Shown here: piece after piece, positions 6,642 to 15,077 of the stretch | Layout of the letters: every line of letters starts with the position of its first letter | How positions within the stretch are numbered: the stretch's first letter is position 1 | Translations under genes and position numbers: made by a program | The notes under the pieces: generated by a model | Database searches by the model: none | What the model was told of the DNA's origin: nothing | Seen by the model: the letters and a program-made list of their open reading frames with translations, nothing else | NCBI GenBank assembly: GCA_001443545.1 | Contig: LMAD01000025.1 | Span: forward strand, 1 to 29,045 | DNA: 29,045 bases | Reading direction: 5' to 3' | From: Acidimicrobiaceae bacterium RAAP-2 | GTDB taxonomy: Bacteria; Actinomycetota; Acidimicrobiia; Acidimicrobiales; RAAP-2

Positions 6642-8177
6642 ATGACCAGCCAGAGCATACTGTTTACGGTTACCACTGCGACTGTCGGTTTCGAATCACC
6701 GTCGGAGCCGTCGTGCTTCATCGACCTCCTGTTAGATCAGATCGTCTCAACTATCACCAAGGGCCGCGACGAGAGCGACCTTCTCGCATTTTTCTACAAG
6801 CGTCTCGAAAGCGTCGACGCCATTGAATTTCGACACGAAGTGTGGCGCGATCTGGAAGATGACGCGCTAACGCAGCACTTGCGTTCGTTCAGCGAAAAGA
6901 TGCATCAGGTACGCCAGAGACTTACCTGGGCGGCCAAGTCCTCGTTCATTCAGCAGCGTCGTGGTTGGTTTCTTGACGCCGCCGAGGACTACTGCAACGC
7001 CGTCGAAAACCTTTGGGTCCAACTTGCTGACACCGCAATCGCTTCGCGAGCACTCCTTGGTTTCCGCGATTTCCTCGCGGGGTACGCGCAATCACGAACG
7101 TTCAATCTCTTGGCTCGCGAGACGAAGTCACTGAAGGACCGCTTGTCCGAACTGCACTACTGCATCAACATCAAAGGACCTCGCATTCGAGTGCTCAGGT
7201 ACGAAGGCGAAGAGGACTACAGCGCCGAGATCGACGATGTGTTCAAACGTTTCCGACAAGGCGCTGTGAAGGACTACCGGTTCCGCTACTCCGACTGGCC
7301 CGACATGAACCACGTCGAGTCGTCCATCGCCGATCGAGTCGCACGATTGTTCCCTGACATCTTCACGGAACTCGAGACCTTCTGCGAAGAACACAACGCC
7401 TTTCTCAGTCCCGCGATTGCCTCCTTCGACCGGGAACTCCAGTTTTACTTGGCGTATCTCGACTTCATCGAGCCACTTAAAGCCAAGGGCCTTGCCTTTT
7501 GTCTGCCACAAGTACAGGACCACTCGAAGAATGTGTCCGCCAACGAGACATTCGACCTGGCACTCGCCGCCAAACTTGTCCCGCTCGGTGCACCGATCGT
7601 TCTCAACGACTTTCACCTCGACGGTTCCGAGCGGATCATCGTGGTCTCAGGGCCGAACCAGGGTGGAAAGACCACCTTTGCGAGGACGTTCGGGCAACTC
7701 CACTATCTGGCTAGTCTCGGCGTTCCAGTCGCGGGCAGTCACGTTCAACTCGTCCTCTTCGACGAGCTCTTCACCCACTTTGGCAAGGAGGAGGACTCGA
7801 GTTACCAGAGCGGAAAATTGGAGGACGATCTGATTCGGATTCGCGACGTACTTCGACGGGCTACGACGAACAGCATCATCATCATGAACGAGATCTTCTC
7901 TTCGACCACCGTTCGCGACGCACTGGTGCTCGGTACAAAAGTCATCGACAAAGTCATCGAACTCGATTCACTTTGCGTCATGGTTACCTTCGTTGACGAA
8001 TTGACTTCACTCGGACCTTCAATAGTCAGCATGGCCAGTACCATCAATCCCGATAATCCGGTGGAGCGCACATTCAAGATCGTTCGGCGCCCTGCCGACG
8101 GCTTAGCGTACGCGATTGCCCTGGCCGAGAAGTATGGCCTGACGTACAATCAACTTCGAGAGCGGATTGGCCCATGA
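6642..8177 (+). CDS. MutS-like ATPase, first of a pair
   Basis: About 511 residues with a C-terminal MutS-type ABC ATPase: Walker A SGPNQGGKTT at about 336-345, the HFGKEEDSSYQSGKLEDDL signature-loop region, and Walker B SIIIMNEIFSSTT with Glu near 417. The N-terminal 330 residues are helical, corresponding to the lever/clamp part of MutS; the mismatch-recognition domain of true MutS (FxE motif) is absent, so canonical mismatch repair is unlikely. Start at ATG 6642 is preferred because related proteins begin close to the SILF motif; an upstream ATG at 6603 is possible. The stop overlaps the next gene by ATGA, so both are made together, probably as a heterodimer. The fluoride riboswitch upstream is the visible control element. 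The role of such pairs is unknown to me. Confidence 0.85.
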   Translation: MTSQSILFTVTTATVGFESPSEPSCFIDLLLDQIVSTITKGRDESDLLAFFYKRLESVDAIEFRHEVWRDLEDDALTQHLRSFSEKMHQVRQRLTWAAKSSFIQQRRGWFLDAAEDYCNAVENLWVQLADTAIASRALLGFRDFLAGYAQSRTFNLLARETKSLKDRLSELHYCINIKGPRIRVLRYEGEEDYSAEIDDVFKRFRQGAVKDYRFRYSDWPDMNHVESSIADRVARLFPDIFTELETFCEEHNAFLSPAIASFDRELQFYLAYLDFIEPLKAKGLAFCLPQVQDHSKNVSANETFDLALAAKLVPLGAPIVLNDFHLDGSERIIVVSGPNQGGKTTFARTFGQLHYLASLGVPVAGSHVQLVLFDELFTHFGKEEDSSYQSGKLEDDLIRIRDVLRRATTNSIIIMNEIFSSTTVRDALVLGTKVIDKVIELDSLCVMVTFVDELTSLGPSIVSMASTINPDNPVERTFKIVRRPADGLAYAIALAEKYGLTYNQLRERIGP

Positions 8178-9673
8178 AGGCGCACCTGATGTATCGCGAC
8201 GAGGACTTCAACCTCAACCAGCCCCTCCCACCCAACGAGGCCGATCTCGTCCACGACCTCGACCTCGACACCCTGCTTGGTGCGATGGCCAACGGTGATG
8301 AATTCCTGTTGCGCGTATCCAGGACCGCCCTGCTCGCCGGTCTTAACGGTCCCGACGCCATCGTCTATCGTCAGCAGGTACTCGCGGACTGCATGGCGAA
8401 TCACGAGGTCGTACGCCAAATCTACGACCTCGTGGTCAAGGCGGTGGCGGACGTCCGCCGACATTTCTGGTTCGCGTCCAATAATTCACCTTCGCACTTG
8501 ATGTACCAGTCGCCGCAGATCATCGAGATGTTCGTGGGCTTCTTGAAGCAGCTGTACACGATTGCCGACAAGCAATCTGCCGACTTCACTTCGCAAGGGT
8601 GGACCACCCTCTTCACGGTTCTCAAGAACGAACTCGACGCGGAGTACTTCTCTGTCATAGAGGAGCAACTGCAGCAACTCAAATTCAAAGAAGGGACCCT
8701 CATCAGTGCGCAACTGGGTCCCGCGAACAACGGTGTGAACTACGTACTACGCGATCCTCGTCACACGAAGCAGACCTGGAAGGAGCGCCTAGGTGTCGGG
8801 GGGAGAAAGTCATTCTCGTTCGAAATCCCGCCTCGCGACGAGGCGGGATCACAAGCGTTAGCCGACATCCTAAACCGTGGCGACAATCTCGCCGCCAACG
8901 CGCTCGCCCAAGCGGCGGACCACATTTCTGACTTCTTCACCATGCTGAGAACCGAATTGGCCTTTTACGTCGGCTGCCTGAATTTACACGAACACCTAGT
9001 TCGAAAGGGTGAGCCCACGTGCATTGCTCGAGCGGAGGACTGGTCTCCAGCCGTGCTTTCGTTTACCGGACTCTATGACGTCTGTCTCTCACTGCGCAAC
9101 GAACAGCGAGTCACCGGAAACGACGCCACCGCCGACGGTAGGTCGTTGATCATCGTCACGGGCGCCAACTCGGGCGGAAAGTCGACCTTCCTCCGCAGTC
9201 TGGGCCTCGCACATCTGATGATGCGGTCGGGGATGTTCGTAGCCGCCGAGTCCTTCAGCGCCAGCGTCGGGGAGGCGCTCTTCACACATTTCGGTCGCGA
9301 AGAGGACTCCACTATGACCAGTGGAAAACTCGACGAGGAGCTGGCGCGGATGGACACGATCGTGAGCAGTCTGAAGGCGAGATCCGTAGTCCTATTCAAC
9401 GAGTCCTTTTCTGCGACGAATGAGCGCGAAGGTTCCGAGATCGCACGTCAAGTAGTGCGTGCCTTTCTGGACGCGGACATTCGTGTTGCCTTCGTCACGC
9501 ACCTCTATGATTTCGCCGAGAGTTTCTTCCTGAGCGACTCGGCCACGACACTGTTCCTGCAGGCCGGCAGACAAGCAGACTCGGTGCGCAACTATAAGTT
9601 GATCAGTGGCGAGCCGCTCTCGACGAGTTACGGCGAGGACGTCTATAACCGAATCGGGGGTTGGTTCGAGTAA
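8174..9673 (+). CDS. MutS-like ATPase, second of a pair
   Basis: A 499-residue protein similar in plan to its partner upstream. A helical N-terminal region of about 320 residues precedes a MutS-type ATPase with Walker A VTGANSGGKST (about 328-338), the loop HFGREEDSTMTSGKLDEEL and Walker B SVVLFNESFSATNE with Glu near 410. It also lacks the MutS mismatch-recognition domain. The ATG at 8174 overlaps the previous stop (ATGA), giving tight coupling. The matching EED.S...GKL..(D/E) signatures in both proteins suggest composite ATP sites between the two subunits. It is followed by a convergent histidine phosphatase. Family assignment is firm, function is not. Confidence 0.87.
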   Translation: MKAHLMYRDEDFNLNQPLPPNEADLVHDLDLDTLLGAMANGDEFLLRVSRTALLAGLNGPDAIVYRQQVLADCMANHEVVRQIYDLVVKAVADVRRHFWFASNNSPSHLMYQSPQIIEMFVGFLKQLYTIADKQSADFTSQGWTTLFTVLKNELDAEYFSVIEEQLQQLKFKEGTLISAQLGPANNGVNYVLRDPRHTKQTWKERLGVGGRKSFSFEIPPRDEAGSQALADILNRGDNLAANALAQAADHISDFFTMLRTELAFYVGCLNLHEHLVRKGEPTCIARAEDWSPAVLSFTGLYDVCLSLRNEQRVTGNDATADGRSLIIVTGANSGGKSTFLRSLGLAHLMMRSGMFVAAESFSASVGEALFTHFGREEDSTMTSGKLDEELARMDTIVSSLKARSVVLFNESFSATNEREGSEIARQVVRAFLDADIRVAFVTHLYDFAESFFLSDSATTLFLQAGRQADSVRNYKLISGEPLSTSYGEDVYNRIGGWFE

Positions 9674-9716
9674 ACGGGCTCGTCCATCGACCACTTGTGG
9701 TGGCGCATAGTCGGCT

Positions 9717-10355
9717 TCACCCCGGGACGTTGTTGATGCTCAGCACTGTCCACCCCCGCCCATCGTGTTCCAGGACGTTGTAACACCCGGTCTCTTGGGG
9801 TAGTGGATCGTTACGGTCTAGCTGGGGGTCAAACGCTACGAGCAGTATCTGATTAATTGCGTCGTGGCTCACGACAACTGCCACTGCTCCCCGTTCCATT
9901 CGTTTCACAATCTGTTCGAGCGCCGCCATCGCTCGAGTTCTGATCTGTGCCACACCTTCAACGTCTGGTGCATTATCTACCGACCCCCAGCGTTGAATGA
10001 CCTCTTCTCGGGCGTGTCCGGCCCACGACCCATAGTCGCGATCGATGAATCGCGGATCATTCTCTAGCTCGAGACTCACGCGGGTGGCCACCGCTTGCGC
10101 GGTGGCGACGGCACGACGCAAGGGACTCGTAACGATTAACTGCACATTCTCACGCCCGAGGACATCGCCGAGCGCCTTTGCCTGTCGTCGACCGGTGGAA
10201 TTAAGTTCCGGGTCAAGCTGCCCCCTCAGAACGCCGGCCGCATTGAGCGCCGTTTCGCCGTGGCGCGCGAGATAGATTCGCATCCCCGCAATCGAGGGCA
10301 GATCCGCCGACCCGATAATCCGTGCATCCGCCATGGCATGATTCGAAGCATTCAC
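9717..10355 (-). CDS. Histidine phosphatase family protein (phosphoglycerate mutase-like)
   Basis: A 212-residue soluble phosphatase of the histidine phosphatase superfamily. LARHGETALN supplies the catalytic His in the RHG motif near residue 32, SPLRRAVATAQ the phosphate-binding Arg, and VVVSHDAINQIL the second catalytic His. The GTG at 10355 is supported by AGGAG five bases upstream, which adds about 24 residues before the conserved MRIYLARHGE core; an internal start at that Met is the alternative. Substrates in this family range from phosphoglycerate to nucleotides and cofactor precursors, and I cannot choose. It follows the crcB operon on the same strand after a 232-base gap. Proximity to enolase makes a glycolytic role tempting but unproven. 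Confidence 0.87.
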   Translation of the reverse strand: MNASNHAMADARIIGSADLPSIAGMRIYLARHGETALNAAGVLRGQLDPELNSTGRRQAKALGDVLGRENVQLIVTSPLRRAVATAQAVATRVSLELENDPRFIDRDYGSWAGHAREEVIQRWGSVDNAPDVEGVAQIRTRAMAALEQIVKRMERGAVAVVVSHDAINQILLVAFDPQLDRNDPLPQETGCYNVLEHDGRGWTVLSINNVPG

Positions 10356-10587
10356 GAGAACTCCTGACTATGCGTCATATACCAACGTTGGCCGATTCAC
10401 TCGCGACACCATGCTACGACGCGGTCACTCCTCCCCGAGGTGCCCGTGGGGCTTGGGCTAAACCAGCATTGAGTGTCATCCGTTCGGCCACGAGGAGGCG
10501 AGCTGTGGACGGTGAAGTGAGACGGCGATCTCTGGTGATTGCCACGCGCCCAACCCACCACGGTGTTCGAACCGACGACTCCCGAAG

Positions 10588-10965
10588 CTAAATCGCGAGA
10601 CCGAGCGCTAAACCGAGACCCGCGCCAACCAAACCGACGACCGTGCTCACCGTCACGTTGAGGACCGCGTCGAGCATCTGGCCGACTTCCAAGAGACGCA
10701 CCGTCTCGAACGTGAACGTCGAAAACGTCGTATACGCACCGCAGAATCCTGTGCCGAGCAGAGCCTTAGTCATTGGTGAGAGATGCTTAGCCATGGATAG
10801 ACCAGTTAGCAGTCCCAGGAAAAAGGACCCCGTGACGTTGATGAGAAACGTCCCCCATGGCAGATCCGATTCAACGCGTCGGTTGACCGCACGGTCAATC
10901 AGATAGCGCGAGGGCGCACCGACAAACCCACCGAGCGCGACCGCCAGCAGCAGACCGACCGTCAT
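10588..10965 (-). CDS. crcB: CrcB/Fluc fluoride channel, copy 1
   Basis: A 125-residue, four-helix inner-membrane protein of the Fluc family, which exports fluoride as a dimer. Family marks are GGFVGAPSRYLID in helix 1, WGTFLINVTGSFFLG in helix 2, and GTGFCGAYTTFSTF in helix 3, which contains the TTFST fluoride-path residues and Na+ site region. The gene starts 26 bases after the DUF190 gene and belongs to the same minus-strand unit, crcB2-DUF190-crcB1. Two unequal crcB genes side by side suggest a heterodimeric channel, as known for paired crcB genes. The leader of this unit shows no recognisable fluoride aptamer. Confidence 0.95.
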   Translation of the reverse strand: MTVGLLLAVALGGFVGAPSRYLIDRAVNRRVESDLPWGTFLINVTGSFFLGLLTGLSMAKHLSPMTKALLGTGFCGAYTTFSTFTFETVRLLEVGQMLDAVLNVTVSTVVGLVGAGLGLALGLAI

Positions 10966-10991
10966 TTCGCGAGACCAATCGTTGACGACAC

Positions 10992-11327
10992 TTACAGTTC
11001 CACTACTTGCACATCCACGACCGTGACCAGAACATTCACTAGTAACTCCGCGGCGTCACGAAGGAACGCCTCAATCGGCTCCTCGCGATCAATGATGACA
11101 ATCATGACCGGAGCATCGTCCGACAGGGCATGCGTCTTGTGCACGTGACCCGATGCACCGTAACCTTCGAGCGCTTCGAATGCCGTTGCACCGGCGAGCC
11201 TCGCCTTGTGTGCGTGCTGCATCAAATGGACGAGCAAGGAGCCGTGGTGGTCGTGATCGCGAACACCAATGAACATCGTGAGTCGTTTCGCCGGGTACGT
11301 ACCGAACTCTGGCCCATTTGTTGTCAT
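10992..11327 (-). CDS. DUF190 protein next to crcB
   Basis: A 111-residue protein of the DUF190 family, small PII-like proteins commonly encoded beside crcB. Visible marks are KRLTMFIGVRDHDHHGSLLVHLM, the central GATAFEALEGYGASGHVHKT and a C-terminal strand VTVVDVQVVEL. ATG 11327 is chosen over the GTG at 11348 because AAGGAGAG sits just upstream of it and because the ATG overlaps the preceding crcB stop as ATGA. It is translationally linked between the two crcB genes, so a role in controlling or assisting fluoride export is likely but inferred. Confidence 0.88.
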   Translation of the reverse strand: MTTNGPEFGTYPAKRLTMFIGVRDHDHHGSLLVHLMQHAHKARLAGATAFEALEGYGASGHVHKTHALSDDAPVMIVIIDREEPIEAFLRDAAELLVNVLVTVVDVQVVEL

Positions 11328-11764
11328 TGCATCTCTCCTTGAAGCCACTGTTCAACACGAATGGCCATGCGTGCACTACTCATACCGAGCCACACCGCAA
11401 GCAGTCCCGAGAGCAGGCTGGCGATAACGTACGACACGCCCGTCAGGATATGGTGTCCTCGAAAGAGGAGAAGGGCATCGATTTCGAACGTCGAGAACGT
11501 CGTGTAGGCCCCAATCACTCCCGTTCCAATGAACGGACGCACGAGTCGGCCTCTCGGGAACTGCTCAATGAGCAAAATCAAGAGAAAACCAAGGACCGCA
11601 CTGCCCGTGACGTTGATGATGAAGGTGTTCCAAGGAAACTGCCCTTGGGTAATGGGGAGCGCTAGCAACACCGCGTAACGGGCGAGCGCCCCCACTACTC
11701 CACCGCAACCTAAGGCGAACACGATGACCAACTGCGATCGTCGCACTCGGGGTCGTTGCGTCAT
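11324..11764 (-). CDS. crcB: CrcB/Fluc fluoride channel, copy 2
   Basis: Second Fluc channel subunit. The conserved core runs from FALGCGGVVGALARYAV through FPWNTFIINVTGSAVLG to GTGVIGAYTTFSTFEIDALLL, and ends with a short amphipathic tail. From ATG 11764 the protein is about 146 residues, near family length. The frame stays open upstream to GTG 11935, which would add 57 non-conserved, polar residues; none of the candidate starts (11935, 11854, 11764) has a strong ribosome site, so the start is uncertain. The stop overlaps the DUF190 start as ATGA. It is the first gene of the crcB2-DUF190-crcB1 unit and is divergent from a second DUF190 gene. Confidence 0.92.
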   Translation of the reverse strand: MTQRPRVRRSQLVIVFALGCGGVVGALARYAVLLALPITQGQFPWNTFIINVTGSAVLGFLLILLIEQFPRGRLVRPFIGTGVIGAYTTFSTFEIDALLLFRGHHILTGVSYVIASLLSGLLAVWLGMSSARMAIRVEQWLQGEMQ

Positions 11765-11935
11765 TGTCTCGTGCCGACGTCCACCATTCGAAGGGGAATT
11801 GACGCCTGAGGCGTCTCCTTCCGAACTTTGATTTGGTGACACAATTGACTCCATGATCGACGCGCGACGCGATGAAACGAGGTTCGTCGAGTGGCAAACC
11901 ACCCCATGCACTTCCGAAGATATTCTAATCTCCAC

Positions 11936-12039
11936 CTAAGTGAAGATGGAAGCGAGCGAACAGGGCAAGTTCAGAGGGACCGAACTAGTGTGACGGATGA
12001 GCGACCACAGGTGCTTCGCGAGGACCATGGAGGTGATTG
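11936..12039. promoter_or_regulatory. Divergent promoter region between crcB unit and DUF190 gene
   Basis: This 104-base gap separates the divergent crcB2 and DUF190 frames, so promoters for both directions should lie here or slightly inside the uncertain crcB2 5' end. On the minus strand, CTTCAC and GTGGAG can form a short hairpin, followed by a sequence resembling the riboswitch platform downstream of 6403. However, no P1/P3 aptamer core is present, so I do not call a riboswitch. Confidence 0.4.
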
Positions 12040-12381
12040 ATGCCAGCGGATGAAACTGCGACCAAGGTCACTATTTTCCTCAGCGAGGACGATCGGCTGC
12101 ACCACCATGGCTTACATGAAGAAATAATGCAACGAGCGAAGGATTTCGGCGTCATCGGTGCCACGGTCTGGCGTGCGATTGAAGGATTCGGCCAATCGGG
12201 ACGAGTTCGTACGTCGCGATTCCCTGACGCCAGCACGGGACTGCCATTGATCGTGGAGTTGATCGACAGTCCTGAGCGAATCGAGGGCTTCCTCGTCACA
12301 GTGCGCGAGTTAGCGCCCGGGTCGTTGGTTACCAAGGAGCAGGTCCAAGTAATCAAAATTAGTGTTCGCACCACCGACTAG
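12040..12381 (+). CDS. DUF190 protein, second copy
   Basis: A 113-residue DUF190 family protein: KVTIFLSEDDRLHHHGLHEEIMQ, GVIGATVWRAIEGFGQSGRVR and the C-terminal VQVIKISV match the family plan and the copy inside the crcB unit. ATG 12040 is preceded by GGAGG with six-base spacing; a TTG at 12037 is in frame but less likely. It is transcribed divergently from the crcB unit and converges on the enolase gene with only 29 bases between stops. Two different DUF190 proteins flanking paired fluoride channels suggest they could form a mixed oligomer or act on each channel subunit, which is inference. Confidence 0.88.
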   Translation: MPADETATKVTIFLSEDDRLHHHGLHEEIMQRAKDFGVIGATVWRAIEGFGQSGRVRTSRFPDASTGLPLIVELIDSPERIEGFLVTVRELAPGSLVTKEQVQVIKISVRTTD

Positions 12382-12410
12382 TCAGTCTGGCGAGGTTGTC
12401 GTCCAAAGTC

Positions 12411-13673
12411 TCAGTGAGCGAGTCCGTAAGGAAGTGCGCTCGCGACCTCGATTTCGATCAGTCGGTTGTACTTCGCTACGCGCTCACCCCGTGCGGGGGC
12501 ACCACTCTTCAAGTGTCCAGAGCCCGTAGCGACGGCCAGGTCAGCGATGAAGGTGTCCTCGGTCTCGCCCGATCGGTGCGATACGAACTGCGCCCAACCA
12601 ACATCGCGACAGATGCGCATCGCGTCGAGTGTCTCGGTGACCGTGCCAATCTGGTTGACCTTGATCAGCGACGCGTTACCAACGTGGCGCCTGATGGCCT
12701 CTCTGATAATTACGGGATTCGTGCATAAAATGTCATCGCCGACGAGTTCTACGCGTTCTCCCAGCCTCGCCGTTAGCTGCTCCCAGCCTTCCCAGTCGGA
12801 TTCCGCGAGTCCATCCTCCAGGAGCCACACCGGATAGTCCGAGATGATCTTCTCGTACCGGTCGATCATCTCAGTACTCGATAGGGATTCGCCCGCCACC
12901 TGGTAGAGACCGTCACGGTAGAACTCACTCGAAGCAGGATCAAGGGCGATGGCTACACCGTCGCGACCGGGCCGGTACCCGGCCTCCTCGATGGCCTCTA
13001 CCAGGAGTGCCAATACTTCCTCGGGGTTATCAATCTGTGGCGCGAACCCGCCCTCGTCACCGAGACCCGTGGCGAATCCCCGACTGGTGAGGATCCCCTT
13101 CAGTTTCGCGTACACCTCCGAGCCCGCCCTGACCGCCTCGGCGATCGAAGGCGCGCCGAGCGGGGCCACCATGAACTCTTGAAAATCGAGATTGTTTGGT
13201 GCGTGCACCCCGCCATTCACGACATTGAAGTGCGGTACGGGGAGCCTCGCCGTGACCCCGGCGGGCTGCAGATACTCCCAGAGCTGGTGACCCTCAGACG
13301 TCGCGAACGCCCGCGCGGCAGCAATCGAGACCCCGACGATCGCGTTAGCGCCCAATCGAGACTTGTTGGCCGTTGCGTCCAACTCGATCAGCGTGCGGTC
13401 GAGTTCCTCGAGGTCGACGAACGACCTTCCCGCCAGCGTCGCGTTGATCTCGCCATTCACATTGGCGACGGCTCGAAGCACGCCGCTGCCACTGAAGTGA
13501 CTGGCGTCCCCGTCGCGCAGTTCAACGGCTTCTCGCGAACCGGTCGAAGCACCCGACGGTACTCCCGCTCGCGCGACGGTCCCGTCGCCCAGCGTGATGG
13601 TCGCCGCCAACGTCGGCCGACTACGTGAATCAAGTATCTGCACTGCCGTTACATTGGTCACCGTCTTGGCCAT
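12411..13673 (-). CDS. eno: Divergent enolase
   Basis: A 420-residue 2-phosphoglycerate dehydratase (enolase). Catalytic and metal residues are all present: SGASTGSREA loop at 40-49, H157, E166 (DFQEFM), E207 (GDEGGF), D245, E286, D313/D314, K338 (LIKVNQ), SHRSGETED and K389. Several normally fixed stretches are altered: DSRGNPT is DSRSRPT, the EDP after the metal Glu is EDG, and the K389 segment reads GHLKSGAPARGER. It therefore looks active but unlike a housekeeping enolase. Enolase is a classic fluoride target through a Mg-fluoride-phosphate complex, so an extra, less sensitive isoform is a reasonable guess. It is the last gene of the minus-strand run, 102 bases after the MFS gene. The ATG at 13673 has GAGGAGG upstream. 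Confidence 0.92.
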   Translation of the reverse strand: MAKTVTNVTAVQILDSRSRPTLAATITLGDGTVARAGVPSGASTGSREAVELRDGDASHFSGSGVLRAVANVNGEINATLAGRSFVDLEELDRTLIELDATANKSRLGANAIVGVSIAAARAFATSEGHQLWEYLQPAGVTARLPVPHFNVVNGGVHAPNNLDFQEFMVAPLGAPSIAEAVRAGSEVYAKLKGILTSRGFATGLGDEGGFAPQIDNPEEVLALLVEAIEEAGYRPGRDGVAIALDPASSEFYRDGLYQVAGESLSSTEMIDRYEKIISDYPVWLLEDGLAESDWEGWEQLTARLGERVELVGDDILCTNPVIIREAIRRHVGNASLIKVNQIGTVTETLDAMRICRDVGWAQFVSHRSGETEDTFIADLAVATGSGHLKSGAPARGERVAKYNRLIEIEVASALPYGLAH

Positions 13674-13731
13674 CGGGCCTCCTCATTATCTGCGAACCAG
13701 CGTCACCCGTTGTGCGAGCAACGTGTGTAAG

Positions 13732-13775
13732 CGACGTCACGTGGGACGTCCGCCTCGACATCTCGACGTCACGTG
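13732..13775. promoter_or_regulatory. Pair of CGACGTCACGTG direct repeats before enolase
   Basis: The 12-mer CGACGTCACGTG occurs at 13732-13743 and again at 13764-13775, exactly 32 bases apart, about three helical turns. A further palindrome GGACGTCC lies between them (13744-13751). The block sits between the MFS stop and the enolase start, so it may be an operator for an internal enolase promoter. Because the repeats are made of palindromes they could also fold as an RNA hairpin, so attenuation is the alternative. Confidence 0.4.
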
Positions 13776-15077
13776 TCACACAACACCCCGGGTGCTCGAA
13801 TCAGTCATCATGAGCCACGATGATGCGCCCAGCGATAGCACCATCCAGCCCGCCGCATACGCGAAGGCCACGGTCGGAGAAATTGCGACGTACAAGATCC
13901 CTACCGTGACCGACGAGACGATGTCGCCCGCCGCCTGAACGCCGCCGAGCATCCCGAATCCGGTACCACGCAGGGCGTCGGGAAGCGCTCGCGCCAGCAG
14001 CGCCGACTCGGATGTCTCGCTGAGGCCGATTCCGGATCCAGCCAGCACGAACGCCGCGAGCAGGAACAGCCACGAGTGCGAACCTAGGGCGAACCCGCCA
14101 TAGGCCAGTACGTAGAGTGCTGCGCCCGTAGCGAAGACCAGCCGCGGGCCCGACCGGTCTATCCAGTGTCCTCCGGCAAAGGCCACCGCGGCTGCGCATG
14201 CGTTGTGGGCCGCGTAGATGAGAATTGCCAGTGATGTGGCCGCGACCAGCGAACGGCCGTCAGAGTGCAGAAGCTGTGTGACACGCAGTATGAGCAGCGT
14301 GGTAGCGGTGTTGCCGAACTCGAAGAGGGTAATCGGGACGAGTGGTCGCGCGAGACCCCGATTTCGCAGCGCCGAGAAATTGAAACGATGAGACTGACGT
14401 TCGCCCTGAGGCAGCCGGCGGGCCTCTCGCGCCGCGACCAGGATGGCGAGTGCTGCGAACGCGCCGGGAATGGCCGCACACCAGATGGCTGGTCGTATAC
14501 CGATCAAGCCCACCAGCACTGCGGCCAGCAAGGGTCCCACGACTGCGCCGAGGTTGTCACCGGCACGCTCCAACCCGTAGGCCTTGCCGTAGGCAGCGGG
14601 CGGTGCGAGTTGGGCCAGTAAGGAGTCTCGAGCGGGTGAACGGACGCCGCGCGACACCCACGCAGTTGATCGCAGCACTCCCAACTCCCACACGTTGGTG
14701 ACGAGGCCCATGGCCCCCGTCGCGATCGCGGTGCCAAGGTAGCCGCCTACGGCGAGTCGCGATCGTCGCTGCGGGTCATTGGCGAAGGGTCCCCCGATGA
14801 GTTTCGCGATGCCCATGAGCGCGTCGCTGGCACCTTCGACGATGCCGAGACCCGCCGCCGTTCCGTGCAGCACCGAGGTGAAGAAGGTCGGGAGTAGCGA
14901 CGTAGCGATCTCGTGACCGGAATCAGAGAAGAAACTCGCTGCGCCCACACCACCGACACCAGGTGAGAACCAGCGGGTCTGGTTGCCATTGTCCGCGAGA
15001 CTATTCATCTCACCCACAGGGGTCGTTGGTTCGTCACCCGGATCACGATCGTCAACTCCCTCACGATTACCCGCCAT
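13776..15077 (-). CDS. MFS transporter
   Basis: A 433-residue, twelve-helix major facilitator transporter. After a polar N-terminal tail of about 45 residues come DSGHEIATSLLPTFFTSVL, the loop region GIVEGASDALMGIAKLIGG, and RSTAWVSRGVRSPARDSLLAQL, which resemble a family of uncharacterised bacterial MFS permeases. ATG 15077 is chosen because GGAGGT lies about six bases upstream; the frame extends to 15470, but that part lies antisense-frame over the universal stress gene and is not coding. It lies 175 bases after the universal stress protein gene and 102 bases before enolase on the same strand. The substrate is unknown; export of a stress-related solute is only a guess from context. Confidence 0.88.
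   Translation of the reverse strand: MAGNREGVDDRDPGDEPTTPVGEMNSLADNGNQTRWFSPGVGGVGAASFFSDSGHEIATSLLPTFFTSVLHGTAAGLGIVEGASDALMGIAKLIGGPFANDPQRRSRLAVGGYLGTAIATGAMGLVTNVWELGVLRSTAWVSRGVRSPARDSLLAQLAPPAAYGKAYGLERAGDNLGAVVGPLLAAVLVGLIGIRPAIWCAAIPGAFAALAILVAAREARRLPQGERQSHRFNFSALRNRGLARPLVPITLFEFGNTATTLLILRVTQLLHSDGRSLVAATSLAILIYAAHNACAAAVAFAGGHWIDRSGPRLVFATGAALYVLAYGGFALGSHSWLFLLAAFVLAGSGIGLSETSESALLARALPDALRGTGFGMLGGVQAAGDIVSSVTVGILYVAISPTVAFAYAAGWMVLSLGASSWLMMTDSSTRGVV

Noticed and set aside
9690..9701. Short palindrome ACCACTTGTGGT between convergent genes
   Set aside because: The stem is only four to five pairs with almost no loop and no T-run; too weak to call a terminator.
10540..10600. GGTTCGAA block suggesting a tRNA T-arm
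   Set aside because: The flanking stems do not pair as a T-arm, and no anticodon or acceptor arms are found on either strand.
11920..11990. Minus-strand sequence resembling the riboswitch expression platform before crcB2 (GTGGAGATTAGAATA versus GTGGAGATGAGAATA)
   Set aside because: No P1 loop, P3 or UAAUGG core upstream; the resemblance is limited to the ribosome-site region and may be chance.
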